A DNA stretch of 64,000 nucleotides from Paenibacillus crassostreae (lineage in GTDB: Bacteria; Bacillota; Bacilli; Paenibacillales; Paenibacillaceae), in contig NZ_CP017770.1 in the NCBI RefSeq assembly GCF_001857945.1, forward strand, positions 4,092,001-4,156,000, given 5' to 3'. Of the stretch, positions 11,370 through 20,415 are shown in pieces (position 1 is the first letter of the stretch; each line of letters opens with the position of its first letter). The position numbers and the translations under genes are program-made. The notes under the pieces are model-generated. The model ran no database searches and was not told the DNA's origin. It saw only the letters and a list, made by a program, of their open reading frames with translations.

Positions 11370-13370
11370 TTACCGCCATATTATACAAATATCCACGCCG
11401 TATGGCTCTAAGGTTAACGTTCCTTCATGGATAACTCCATCGTAGAGAACGCTCTTGTACGAATGTTCTAAGTTAATCATCCGTGTCTCTCTACTTAAAT
11501 TAAGTAGGAAGAAATAGGTTTGAGATTCTTGCACTCGTACCGATATTTGCACACCTTCTGGTAATTCAGTGAAATGTAGAATTTTCTGATCTACCACTAA
11601 TTCATGTAGAAGGGATTTCATATAGCTTTCTTCAGGGTGGGTACCTAAATAATATACCTTCCCTTGACCAAATGAATTGACGGTAATTGCTGCTTGTCCA
11701 GCATAGAAATCATCATGATAAGAAGCTACTATCTCTGCTGTAGTTGGGTGTAATATATCACACCACTGTGTCGTGGAGAAGGTTCGTTCATCAGTTGTAA
11801 TGATATGATGGTTGTCATTTGCAATCGGATCATATTCCTTGACATGCACGCCAGTACAATGAGATAACATACCAGGCAAAGGTTCCATCAGACATATATT
11901 ATTCAAATTCTTCACACCACTTCGATGGGTGATGATTAATGTTCCTCCTGCTGAAGCAAATTCCTCTAATCTATTAGCAATTGTTGTGTCCATTAAGTAA
12001 AGACTTGGGGCAATGACAATCTTGTATCCATCAAGCCGCTCAGTCCAATTGATTACGTCAGTGCCAATTCCTAATTTAGTTAATGCTCTGTGCCATTGCT
12101 TGATGTTCTCATAATAATTCATTCCTTCTACTTGTGGCTGGATATCTAGCGCAACAAGTTGATCATGAGAGAAGAGAATAGCCACCTCATTGCGGACACT
12201 CGTTCCCTCCAACAGATAAGAGAGGGTATTTACTTCCTTACATACTTGAGTAAATTCTTCAAATCTACGTCCAGTAACATTGCTATGATCAATCAGCCCA
12301 TGCCAGAATTGTTCGGCTCCCATCGTTGCACTTCTCCAGCGGAATTGGACAACGGTATCAGCACCTCTTGCAATGGTCTGCCATATATAGGCACGAATGA
12401 AACCAGGATAAGGTGTACGCCACATCGGACCCCAACCCCCAGGAGGTCCACTTAATTGTTCCATGATCCAGAAATTACGTCGTTTAATTCCTCTCGTAAC
12501 ATCCAAAGACAATGCACCACTGTAAGGACCTGTAGTAGTTTTATCTGGTGATGTATTGGGATAATAGTCAAATGCTGCAACATCCAATGGTTCTCCAATT
12601 GGATATAAATCTAGTTTTTGTGGATAGCTATGAAAGTTATGTGTAATGAAATGGACTGGGCAATTTCTACGAATGATATCGATTTGTGTCTGTTGATATT
12701 GCTGAACAGAAGTAGATTGAAAACGATAGAAATCTAGTTGATAGGATGGATTCTGATGTGGTGACCCACCATATGGTGTCGTTACAAGACTCCAGTCATT
12801 GTATTCGCCACTCCAAACTACGGTCCCCCATTCCTGATTTAACTGCTCAAGTGAACCATATTTCAATTGGAGCCATTCGCGAAAACGGATATTACAGGCT
12901 TCACAATGACAATAGACTAAGCTAAACTCATTGTCGGTCTGCCACCCGATAACCGCAGGGTGATTTTTATAATGAAGTGTTAATTCCTCTATTATGCGTG
13001 ATCCGTAAGCTTCTAATGACGTGCTGTTGAAGCAACGATGTCCTCGAACCCCTGCATGATAAGTCTGTCCGTTAGCTTGAATGGGCAGAATATCAGGGCA
13101 TTTCGCTGTCAACCATCTAGGTGGCGTGTGAGTAGGGGTTCCTATAACAATCTGAATACCTTGCTGGTGAAATAGATCCAATGCCCGATCAAGCCACTCG
13201 AAATGAAATTTACCTTCTTCGGGTTCGAATCTACTCCATGCAAATTCACCAACTCGAACGATCTTAACGCCAACTTCTTTCATTTTCATTATATCCTGTT
13301 CCCAAAGGGATGGATCCCAATGTTCTGGATAATAATCTACACCCATTTGTATCTTGGAGAAGTTATTCAT
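11370..13370 (-). CDS. Beta-galactosidase, glycoside hydrolase family 42
   Basis: A 666-residue GH42 enzyme that hydrolyses beta-galactosides, often galacto-oligosaccharides from plant cell walls, in the cytoplasm. MGVDYYPEHWDPSLWEQD is the family start, Glu148 in WQTDNEFSL is the acid/base and Glu304 in WIMEQLSGPP the nucleophile. Four cysteines at about 113, 154, 156 and 159 match the structural zinc site of thermophilic GH42 enzymes. A trimerisation domain follows (about 395-600) and a small C-terminal beta domain ends the protein. No signal peptide is present. It has its own promoter region of about 110 bp, and no transporter is adjacent. Confidence 0.94.
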   Translation of the reverse strand: MNNFSKIQMGVDYYPEHWDPSLWEQDIMKMKEVGVKIVRVGEFAWSRFEPEEGKFHFEWLDRALDLFHQQGIQIVIGTPTHTPPRWLTAKCPDILPIQANGQTYHAGVRGHRCFNSTSLEAYGSRIIEELTLHYKNHPAVIGWQTDNEFSLVYCHCEACNIRFREWLQLKYGSLEQLNQEWGTVVWSGEYNDWSLVTTPYGGSPHQNPSYQLDFYRFQSTSVQQYQQTQIDIIRRNCPVHFITHNFHSYPQKLDLYPIGEPLDVAAFDYYPNTSPDKTTTGPYSGALSLDVTRGIKRRNFWIMEQLSGPPGGWGPMWRTPYPGFIRAYIWQTIARGADTVVQFRWRSATMGAEQFWHGLIDHSNVTGRRFEEFTQVCKEVNTLSYLLEGTSVRNEVAILFSHDQLVALDIQPQVEGMNYYENIKQWHRALTKLGIGTDVINWTERLDGYKIVIAPSLYLMDTTIANRLEEFASAGGTLIITHRSGVKNLNNICLMEPLPGMLSHCTGVHVKEYDPIANDNHHIITTDERTFSTTQWCDILHPTTAEIVASYHDDFYAGQAAITVNSFGQGKVYYLGTHPEESYMKSLLHELVVDQKILHFTELPEGVQISVRVQESQTYFFLLNLSRETRMINLEHSYKSVLYDGVIHEGTLTLEPYGVDICIIWR

Positions 13371-13463
13371 TAGTTATGGTATCCCTTCGACCATCATATT
13401 ATATTGAAAACTTGATATTACTAATGATATAAGAATATTGTGATAAAGTCATTTCGGATGACA

Positions 13464-13500
13464 ATAAAAAACAAGCTGCGACTATTTAATCCGCAACTTG
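13464..13500 (-). terminator. Terminator overlapping the stop codon of the YdjM-like gene
   Basis: On the minus strand CAAGTTGCG pairs with CGCAGCTTG across an 11-nt loop and is followed by TTTTTTATTG. The gene's TAG stop lies within the loop, so the hairpin overlaps the last codons. Confidence 0.75.
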
Positions 13501-14129
13501 ATAGATTTCTTATATAGTGGATATAACCATTTCACACCTTGTGGTGTTAAAGTATCCGCAAGCAAATGTGAAAGATAGCTAGTTGTAGCCACAGCCATTA
13601 ACCCATCCACTTGTAGCTGTTGTTCCATACTATAGCTAATGACTCCCCAGATACACAGAGCCCATATCGTGTGCGTCATTCCTCGATGTTTCAACCAAGG
13701 AGCTATAAGCACGAATAACCCTAAGCCGATAATCCAATTCATCTGGAAATGCCAACCACTTACCATCATTAATCCACCGATAACACTCACAAGGGCATTG
13801 CGAATGATACCAACTTTGGTAATGAAACCAAATAAGAGAGCTATTAGGCAGATGATAGAATATTCGGGGTAGAATTTCTGTTCGGCAAGAAATAAGAACG
13901 TTAACACTGTTGTAAGAATAAGGCCAAGCCAGACAAGAATTTGGCGGATCTGTTTGGATGCTTTTCCTAGACTAGAGCTTAAAATACTGGGACCATCAAG
14001 ATCAGCACTTAAAGCAGAGAAAGCAGAGACTGCGATATAGAGAGCTGCGTTCTTAACGGTAAATGGTTGAATTAATGTGGCGGCGATACCAATTACCGTT
14101 CCAATGGCAAGATGTGTGGAACCTTTCAT
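13482..14129 (-). CDS. YdjM-family membrane-bound metal-dependent hydrolase
   Basis: A 215-residue polytopic membrane protein of the YdjM (DUF457) family. The features are STHLAIG at the N-terminus with a conserved His, SADLDGPSIL with paired aspartates at about 42-44, HRGMTHTIWAL around residue 149-158, and SHLLADTLTPQGVKWLYP at the end, together forming the His/Asp metal set. Five or six hydrophobic segments lie between them. The motif layout resembles phospholipase-C-like membrane hydrolases; some homologues are SOS-induced, but no LexA site was recognised here. It stands alone, convergent with GH42 and divergent from the DUF4349 lipoprotein. Confidence 0.83.
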   Translation of the reverse strand: MKGSTHLAIGTVIGIAATLIQPFTVKNAALYIAVSAFSALSADLDGPSILSSSLGKASKQIRQILVWLGLILTTVLTFLFLAEQKFYPEYSIICLIALLFGFITKVGIIRNALVSVIGGLMMVSGWHFQMNWIIGLGLFVLIAPWLKHRGMTHTIWALCIWGVISYSMEQQLQVDGLMAVATTSYLSHLLADTLTPQGVKWLYPLYKKSIKLRIK

Positions 14130-14319
14130 AAAAACCTCCTGTGACTGACTTCGATGTTAGAATAAAATGCGAATATACAAACGTATGTTTGGATTATTAT
14201 TATACACTTAAATAATGTACGCAGACAAGAAAAGTATTGTTATTATGCAACCTTCCAAGTATTGTAAGCGTCTTATTTATATGACTTGTAGTCGATATCA
14301 ATAAACAGGAGGAATGAGC

Positions 14320-15363
14320 ATGCGTAAACGGGGGTTTATCTGCATTCTGCTACTAACATTATTGTTAAGTAGCTGCTCGGCATCAAATTCAGATCAAGCG
14401 GTTAGTTCTAACGATTCTTCGGCTAGTGCAGCTAATATGGCAGACACTAGTATGGCAAATGTGGAAACTACAACGGCATTTTCTGAGAAGAAAGATTCAG
14501 GTGCAGAGACGGTTATATCAGCAGAACAAGAAAGTCCAGCCTTGCAGACCGGGGAGAGTTTAACAAAGGGAGCAACTTCTACACAACCCGCTGGATTCAA
14601 CAATGTTGGATCTGCAGAGGCTTTAAACAAAAAGTTGATCTACACAGCCAATCTTGTGATGCGTGTTAAGGAATATGCTACAGCGCAATCCCAAGTGAGG
14701 GACTTAGTATCACTATCAGGCGGTTATATTGTGGAATTCACGGAGAATCAATCGACACATGAAGTAGGCGGCACATTTATACTTAAAGTTCCAGCAAATG
14801 GCTTCTCAACCTTATTGGGTGAAATTGAACAAATAAAACATGAATCACTTCAACAAAGTATAAAGGGCCAGGATGTGTCCGAAGAGTATGTTGATTTGGA
14901 ATCTCGACTGAAAGTGAAAGAACTAATGGAAACACAGTATACAGAGTTTATGAAGAAAGCAACCAAAACAACGGAACTAGTAACTTTTGCGAATGAACTG
15001 GGTCAGATTCAAGAAGATATTGAATTAATCAAAGGTAGAATGCGCTACATCAATAACAATGTGTCCTATTCGACAGTAGAAATTCGATTGTATCAACAAG
15101 AGGGGATTGTGGATAAAGCATTAGTTCCAGAGGAAAAAGCTCCTTTGTTCGAAAGAGCTAACGATGCACTTAAAGGCACAATCAATGTACTGACACTGTT
15201 ATTCCAGTGGATCGTTGTTATTCTATTCGGGGCTTTACCCGTGATACTTGTTGGTGGCGTAATATTGTTAGTATTATGGATAGCACGGAGAAAGATGAAA
15301 CAGCGGAATGTGAATGATCAAGGGAATAAGCATGTTTCAAATGATCGAGATGATCAGAATTAA
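14320..15363 (+). CDS. DUF4349 domain lipoprotein
   Basis: A 347-residue membrane-anchored protein of unknown role. It begins with a basic, hydrophobic signal ending in LLLSSCSAS, whose cysteine at about residue 19 is a lipobox. A Ser/Ala/Thr-rich linker follows to about residue 100. The DUF4349 domain (about 100-275) starts NKKLIYTANLVMRVKEY, includes a coiled-coil stretch and ends YINNNVSYSTVEIRLYQQE. A transmembrane helix near 290-315 and a basic tail follow, so the protein is held at both ends. AGGAGG sits directly in front of ATG 14314, so ATG 14320 with six-base spacing is favoured. It is monocistronic. Confidence 0.87.
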   Translation: MRKRGFICILLLTLLLSSCSASNSDQAVSSNDSSASAANMADTSMANVETTTAFSEKKDSGAETVISAEQESPALQTGESLTKGATSTQPAGFNNVGSAEALNKKLIYTANLVMRVKEYATAQSQVRDLVSLSGGYIVEFTENQSTHEVGGTFILKVPANGFSTLLGEIEQIKHESLQQSIKGQDVSEEYVDLESRLKVKELMETQYTEFMKKATKTTELVTFANELGQIQEDIELIKGRMRYINNNVSYSTVEIRLYQQEGIVDKALVPEEKAPLFERANDALKGTINVLTLLFQWIVVILFGALPVILVGGVILLVLWIARRKMKQRNVNDQGNKHVSNDRDDQN

Positions 15364-15462
15364 TATCAGCAATTATATCTTAAGAATGAACTGATTCACA
15401 TGCTTCTCTGCCTCATTAATTTCATAAGCATCAGTAATTTTCTACCTTTATAACACGAAAAT

Positions 15463-15484
15463 AGGCATCATGCGTATGATGCCT
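15463..15484. repeat. Perfect 9-bp hairpin in the 245-bp gap after DUF4349
   Basis: AGGCATCAT and ATGATGCCT form a perfect stem with a GCGT loop. No proper T-run follows on either strand, so it is a weak terminator or part of a dispersed intergenic repeat rather than a clear stop signal. Confidence 0.5.
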
Positions 15485-15573
15485 GAAAACTAAAATAATC
15501 GATTAAGTTCGAAGTAGCGAAGAGAACGGAATTGTCCTGTAGCGGCTACCCACGACTGTTTGCAGCTTTTTTC

Positions 15574-15600
15574 AGAGGCCCATTTCAAATGGGCCTCTTT
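15574..15600. terminator. Strong terminator at the end of the chemoreceptor gene
   Basis: GAGGCCCATTT pairs perfectly with AAATGGGCCTC around a 2-nt centre. Read on the minus strand it is followed by TGAAAAAAG, read on the plus strand by TTTCGC. It starts 10 bp after the stop of the minus-strand receptor gene. Confidence 0.7.
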
Positions 15601-15609
15601 CGCAATGAT

Positions 15610-16860
15610 TTAGAATTTGAAAATATGAATGGTCTTCTGAAGTTGGAAAACAGCCTTATTCATCGTTTCTGCCTCATCAACAACCATTTGAATGGAAGAA
15701 ATCTGTTCATTCATCGAAGCAGACACTTGCTGTGTACCAGCTGCTGATTCTTCCGTAATTGCTGAAATGTTCTGAATGGAAGAAGAGATTTTGTGTGCAC
15801 TTTCCAACATCACATCACTTTCGTTAGAGAAGGAAGCAATTTGTTCGGAGATGTACTGAACACTTTGAACAATCTGGGTGAATATTTCTTCTGCTTCACG
15901 AATCATATCATTCTGCTCACGAACAATTTCTTCATTGACATGGATGTGATGGATCGCTTGTTGAACATCTTGCTCAATACTTTTTACTAAGTTGAACACG
16001 CCTTGGGTTGATGCAGCGGATTCTTCAGCTAATTTACGAACTTCTGAAGCTACAACAGCAAATCCTCGGCCATGTTCCCCAGCACGTGCAGCTTCTATGG
16101 ATGCATTCAATGATAATAAATTGGTCTGTTCTGCTAATTCAGATATAGATTTAGTTATTGTGCTGATTCCTTTTGCATTAACAGATAGGGCTTCGATGGT
16201 ACTAGCAACTTGTTGTGTAGCATGTATATTCTTTTTCATTCCTTCTGATTGATTCTCAACGGACTGACGGCCACTTTCAACAAGTTTCAGAGTATGTAGT
16301 GAACGATCATTCATAGCTTTTGTTGAATTTGTGTAATTAGATACCTTTTCCTCGATATCCTGTATGGATTCAGTCATCCCAGCGATATCCTGAGAGATTT
16401 CATTGGCACCGATAGCTAATTCATTCGAAGATATTGCTACTTGTGTCATAACTTGTTTAAGTTCCTGATTCTTATCGGTAATACCACGGCTAGTTCCCAT
16501 AACTTGCTTTGTAATTCCGGATGCTTCAGTTAATATTTTGGTGAGTTTATCGATCATACTGTTGAAAGATTGGTTTAATTGGCTCATGGAGCCGGATTCG
16601 TTGGCACGTTCCGTAAAATCACCCTGGGCAATTCTGGCAGTAACGATAGATATTTCATCAAAAGTTGATGAAAGCGTTCTCTCAATAAAGCGTGAAAGAG
16701 GATAAGTTAAGCCAAGAAGTAGTAGAATGAGTACAATTCCGATGAGAATTTTACCAATCACGATAAAGGTTACAAGGACGGGGATGGAAAATAAAGCAGC
16801 TACGAGGTAGCAACCAGCGATAACCTGTTGTGAAAATGGAAGTTTAAAAAACCATGACAT
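15610..16860 (-). CDS. Methyl-accepting chemotaxis protein lacking an extracellular sensor
   Basis: A 416-residue receptor that would signal to CheW/CheA. Two hydrophobic helices (about 14-34 and 36-55) are almost back to back, so there is no periplasmic sensing domain. A HAMP segment follows (about 55-110, [20 protein letters not shown]). A long coiled-coil signalling domain contains the hairpin tip [19 protein letters not shown] and [14 protein letters not shown], the most conserved MCP region. The C-terminus has no CheB/CheR-binding pentapeptide. Such receptors may sense membrane state or cytoplasmic signals. It is divergent from the rhamnose operon, with 229 bp between them. The family is certain and the stimulus unknown. 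Confidence 0.93.
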   Translation of the reverse strand: MSWFFKLPFSQQVIAGCYLVAALFSIPVLVTFIVIGKILIGIVLILLLLGLTYPLSRFIERTLSSTFDEISIVTARIAQGDFTERANESGSMSQLNQSFNSMIDKLTKILTEASGITKQVMGTSRGITDKNQELKQVMTQVAISSNELAIGANEISQDIAGMTESIQDIEEKVSNYTNSTKAMNDRSLHTLKLVESGRQSVENQSEGMKKNIHATQQVASTIEALSVNAKGISTITKSISELAEQTNLLSLNASIEAARAGEHGRGFAVVASEVRKLAEESAASTQGVFNLVKSIEQDVQQAIHHIHVNEEIVREQNDMIREAEEIFTQIVQSVQYISEQIASFSNESDVMLESAHKISSSIQNISAITEESAAGTQQVSASMNEQISSIQMVVDEAETMNKAVFQLQKTIHIFKF

Positions 16861-16986
16861 ATTATGTATCCTCCTTATATTTGGAAACTACTTGTACACA
16901 TAATACCATCATGTAGGATATATAGTCTACATAAATAGTCCTATAAATGATGATTAGTAGGATAAATGGACTGAATTTGTCGAAAT

Positions 16987-17044
16987 ATTGTTTGTTTATT
17001 TTTGATTTATAGATCTATTCAAATACAAACAAATGTAATACAAT
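16987..17044 (+). promoter_or_regulatory. Candidate operator and promoter of the rhamnose operon
   Basis: ATTGTTTGT (16987-16995) and ACAAACAAAT (17025-17034) are inverted arms around a central palindrome ATAGATCTAT (17009-17018). A TACAAT -10-like box lies at 17039-17044, with only a poor -35 upstream. The arrangement fits binding by the operon's own DeoR regulator. Confidence 0.5.
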
Positions 17045-17089
17045 ATAAAAAAATAAAACAATAACATTTATTGGAGATGGTTATTTCAA

Positions 17090-19159
17090 ATGGTGCTTAA
17101 CAATTGGAATGAGTTGAAAGCGGTTCAATGTGCGACAGGATTAGATGAACTAGTGTATCGTTCGAATATCATTGGAGAGGATCGCCAAGTATGTAATTGG
17201 GGTGGGGGTAACACATCTACGAAGACCTTTGTGAAGGATTTCCGTGGTCGTGATGTTGAAGTGATGTGGGTAAAAGGAAGTGGCTCTGATCTTGCGACGA
17301 TGAATGCGAGTCATTTCACAGGGTTACGATTGGAGGATATCCGGCCTTTATACGAGAAATCAGATATGACAGATGATGAAATGGTTCAGTATTTGAATCA
17401 TTGTATGATTGATGCGAAACATCCTCGGGCATCCATTGAGACATTATTACATGCTTTTCTCCCATTTAATCATGTTGATCATACACATCCTGATGCGATC
17501 ATAAGCTTATGTTGTGCAGATAATGGTAAGGATATTGCCCAAGAAATATATGGAGACCGATTCGTATGGGTGCCATATATTAGACCAGGGTTTACTCTTT
17601 CTCAAATGATTGCTAGAGGTGTATTAGCCAATCCTAATGCTGAATTAGTACTGATGGAGAAGCATGGTCTAGTCACTTGGGGCGACACTTCAGAGGCATG
17701 TTATGCCAGAACAATTGAAGTTATTAATGAGGCTGAACAATATATTGAGAATAAGGTAGATACAGAGAACTTATTTGGCGGACTTATTTCGGAAGCGCTC
17801 ACTCAACAAGAACGTAAACATATCGTTGCGAAGATTTCTCCGTTAATCAGAGGGCTAGTGAGCCAGGAGACAAGAATGATTCTGACCTTCGATGATGCAG
17901 AAGATGTATTGCAATTTGTGAATAGCCGTGATTCTGCTACGCTTTCACAGATTGGTGCAGCTTGTCCAGATCATTTGGTGCACACGAAAGTTGTACCGCT
18001 ATTTCTGGATTGGACACCGAATGTTAATGATTTGGATGGTTTAAAAAATACACTGATTGAGGGAATCCATGCTTTTAAAAAGAAATATATTTCCTATTTC
18101 GATGAGAACAAGCATGAAGGCGATGTCATGTTCGAGCCTGCACCACGAGTCATTCTTATTCCTGGGATTGGGATGATCAATACAGGTAAAAGCTGGTCAA
18201 ATTCTAAAGTGAGTGGAGCTTTATACCATCGTGCCATTGCTGTAATGAGAGGGGCTCCATCTATAGGAAACTTCGTATCTCTTAGTGAAAATGAATCCTA
18301 TAACGTTGAGTATTGGCCTCTTGAATTATATAAATTATCTCTTGCTCCAGCTGAAGCGGAATTCTCTAGAAAAATAGCCTTTATTACAGGTGGTGCTGGT
18401 GGTATTGGAAGTGAAACTGCGCGAAGATTAGTGTCTGAAGGAGCACATGTTGTGCTTGCAGATCTCAATTTGGAAGGCGCACAGAAAATAGCTATGGAGA
18501 TTAATACAAGGTACGGAGCAAACAGAGCGCTGGCTGTGCAAATGGATGTCACGAAGGAAGATGATATTGCAAATGCTTATGAAGAAGCAGCGATCATGTA
18601 CGGCGGTATTGATATTATTGTGAATAATGCGGGTCTGGCAACATCTAGCCCATTTGATGAGACTTCTTTGAAGGAATGGAATCTCAATATTTCTGTTCTT
18701 GGAACAGGCTACTTCTTGGTAGCACGTGAAGCATTTAAGCTGATGAAAGAGCAAGCGATTGGAGGGAATATGGTATTTATAGGATCCAAAAATTCAATTT
18801 ACGCTGGGAAAAATGCAGCAGCATACAGTTCTGCTAAAGCCCTCGAAGCACATCTAGCTCGGTGCATAGCCGTAGAGGGTGGTGAATTTGGAATTCGTGT
18901 AAATACAATTCTTCCAGATGCTATATTACAAGGCTCTGCTATCTGGAACTCTAATTGGCGGAATGAACGTGCAGCTGCATACGGAATCGAACCTCATGAG
19001 CTAGATGAACACTATCGTAAACGGACGACGCTATTGGTTAATATTTACCCGAAAGATATTGCCGAAGGCATCGCATTCTTTGCATCTTCCAAGTCGGATA
19101 AGACAACAGGATGTATGTTAACGATTGATGGCGGTGTTCCTGCCGCTTTTACTAGATAG
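17090..19159 (+). CDS. rhaD: Bifunctional rhamnulose-1-phosphate aldolase / L-lactaldehyde dehydrogenase
   Basis: A 689-residue fusion that splits L-rhamnulose-1-phosphate into dihydroxyacetone phosphate and L-lactaldehyde and then oxidises the lactaldehyde. The N-terminal class II aldolase half has GGGNTSTK (38-45), zinc ligands in HVDHTHPD (His131 and His133) and a third histidine in MEKHGLV (192). The C-terminal SDR half begins near residue 426 with FITGGAGGIGSE and has the YxxxK pair in YSSAKALE (about 578). The same fusion occurs in Bacillus subtilis (YuxG/RhaEW). GGAGATGG precedes the ATG. It is first of an operon that continues with isomerase, kinase, regulator and lutABC, so the SDR product, lactate, has a dedicated sink. 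Confidence 0.93.
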   Translation: MVLNNWNELKAVQCATGLDELVYRSNIIGEDRQVCNWGGGNTSTKTFVKDFRGRDVEVMWVKGSGSDLATMNASHFTGLRLEDIRPLYEKSDMTDDEMVQYLNHCMIDAKHPRASIETLLHAFLPFNHVDHTHPDAIISLCCADNGKDIAQEIYGDRFVWVPYIRPGFTLSQMIARGVLANPNAELVLMEKHGLVTWGDTSEACYARTIEVINEAEQYIENKVDTENLFGGLISEALTQQERKHIVAKISPLIRGLVSQETRMILTFDDAEDVLQFVNSRDSATLSQIGAACPDHLVHTKVVPLFLDWTPNVNDLDGLKNTLIEGIHAFKKKYISYFDENKHEGDVMFEPAPRVILIPGIGMINTGKSWSNSKVSGALYHRAIAVMRGAPSIGNFVSLSENESYNVEYWPLELYKLSLAPAEAEFSRKIAFITGGAGGIGSETARRLVSEGAHVVLADLNLEGAQKIAMEINTRYGANRALAVQMDVTKEDDIANAYEEAAIMYGGIDIIVNNAGLATSSPFDETSLKEWNLNISVLGTGYFLVAREAFKLMKEQAIGGNMVFIGSKNSIYAGKNAAAYSSAKALEAHLARCIAVEGGEFGIRVNTILPDAILQGSAIWNSNWRNERAAAYGIEPHELDEHYRKRTTLLVNIYPKDIAEGIAFFASSKSDKTTGCMLTIDGGVPAAFTR

Positions 19160-19194
19160 ATGTTATTAAAGTGAACTCAGAGAGGATGCGAAAT

Positions 19195-20415
19195 ATGATA
19201 GATCGGGCTTATGCATTATTCGAAGAGCAACAACAGGCGAGAGGAATTAATCTTGATCTCGTGAAGCAGAAATTACAACAACTTCGTATTGAGACGCCTT
19301 CTTGGGGATATGGGGATTCAGGAACGCGATTTAAAGTCTATCAGAAGAATGGTGTACCCCGTACCCCTTTAGAGAAAATGGAGGATGCTGCTCAAGTACA
19401 TGCATTGACAGGTCTGGCACCTTCGGTAGCTATTCATATTCCATGGGATAAAGTTGAGGATTACGGCAAACTACGATCTCATGCTGAGAGTCTTGGACTT
19501 CGCATTGGAGCGGTGAACCCGAATCTTTTTCAAGACGATGATTATATGCTTGGTAGTGTGACGAACTCTGATGCGATAATTCGCCGAAAGGCGACAAATC
19601 ACCTATTAGAATGTGTGGATATTGCTAAAGAGACTGGTTCTCGAGATATTAGTCTATGGTTCGCTGATGGAACGAACTATCCAGGTCAAGGGCATATTCG
19701 TAAACGAAAGGCTTGGATGTACGAGGCTTTGGAGGAATTATATAAGAAATTAATTCCACAAATGAGAATGTTAATTGAATATAAGTCGTTCGAACCAGCA
19801 TTCTATCATACCGATCTAGCAGATTGGGGAATGGCTTATCAAATGGCTATGAAGTTGGGTCCGCAAGCGGAGGTGCTCGTAGATACGGGACATCATGCAC
19901 AAGGAACGAACGTAGAGCATATTGTTGCTTACTTGATTGATGAGAAAAGATTGGGTGGTTTCCATTTCAATGCTCGTAAATATGCAGATGATGATCTGAT
20001 CGTAGGGTCTATGAATCCGTATGAATTATTCCTAATATTCTATCAAATCATAAGTGCTTCTGAAGATCAGGATGCAAGTATTGTACAGACGGTTAATAAC
20101 ATCGCGTATATGATCGATCAAAGCCATAATATTGAACAGAAGATTCCTGCAATGATCCGTTCTGTTCTAAATGTCCAGACTCAATTCGCGAAGGCACTTC
20201 TAGTCAATCATGCGGAAGTAGAAGCTGCACAAGCTCGTAATGACGTTCTAGGTGCTGAAGATGCCGTTCGCCAAGCGTACGAATGTGACGTGACACCGCT
20301 ACTTCATATGATTCGTGAAGAGCAACACTTACCATTGAATCCGATGAAGGCCTATCTGGAGGGCAGTTATGATCAAGCAATACAGGTAAGGGGTAAGGGT
20401 GGTGCAAGCTGGTGA
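19195..20415 (+). CDS. rhaI: L-rhamnose isomerase (Gram-positive/Pseudomonas RhaI type)
   Basis: This enzyme converts L-rhamnose to L-rhamnulose in the cytoplasm. Its 406 residues have the TIM-barrel layout of the RhaI subtype (TIGR02635-like), with AIHIPWDKVEDY, GAVNPNLFQDDDY, the metal-site region LIEYKSFEPAFYHTD, VDTGHHAQGTN and GGFHFNARKYADDD. It differs from E. coli RhaA. The open frame extends to GTG 19171, but AGAGAGG at 19179-19185 fits ATG 19195 with nine-base spacing. It lies 35 bp after the bifunctional aldolase and its TGA overlaps the GTG start of the kinase, which indicates coupled translation. Confidence 0.93.
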   Translation: MIDRAYALFEEQQQARGINLDLVKQKLQQLRIETPSWGYGDSGTRFKVYQKNGVPRTPLEKMEDAAQVHALTGLAPSVAIHIPWDKVEDYGKLRSHAESLGLRIGAVNPNLFQDDDYMLGSVTNSDAIIRRKATNHLLECVDIAKETGSRDISLWFADGTNYPGQGHIRKRKAWMYEALEELYKKLIPQMRMLIEYKSFEPAFYHTDLADWGMAYQMAMKLGPQAEVLVDTGHHAQGTNVEHIVAYLIDEKRLGGFHFNARKYADDDLIVGSMNPYELFLIFYQIISASEDQDASIVQTVNNIAYMIDQSHNIEQKIPAMIRSVLNVQTQFAKALLVNHAEVEAAQARNDVLGAEDAVRQAYECDVTPLLHMIREEQHLPLNPMKAYLEGSYDQAIQVRGKGGASW

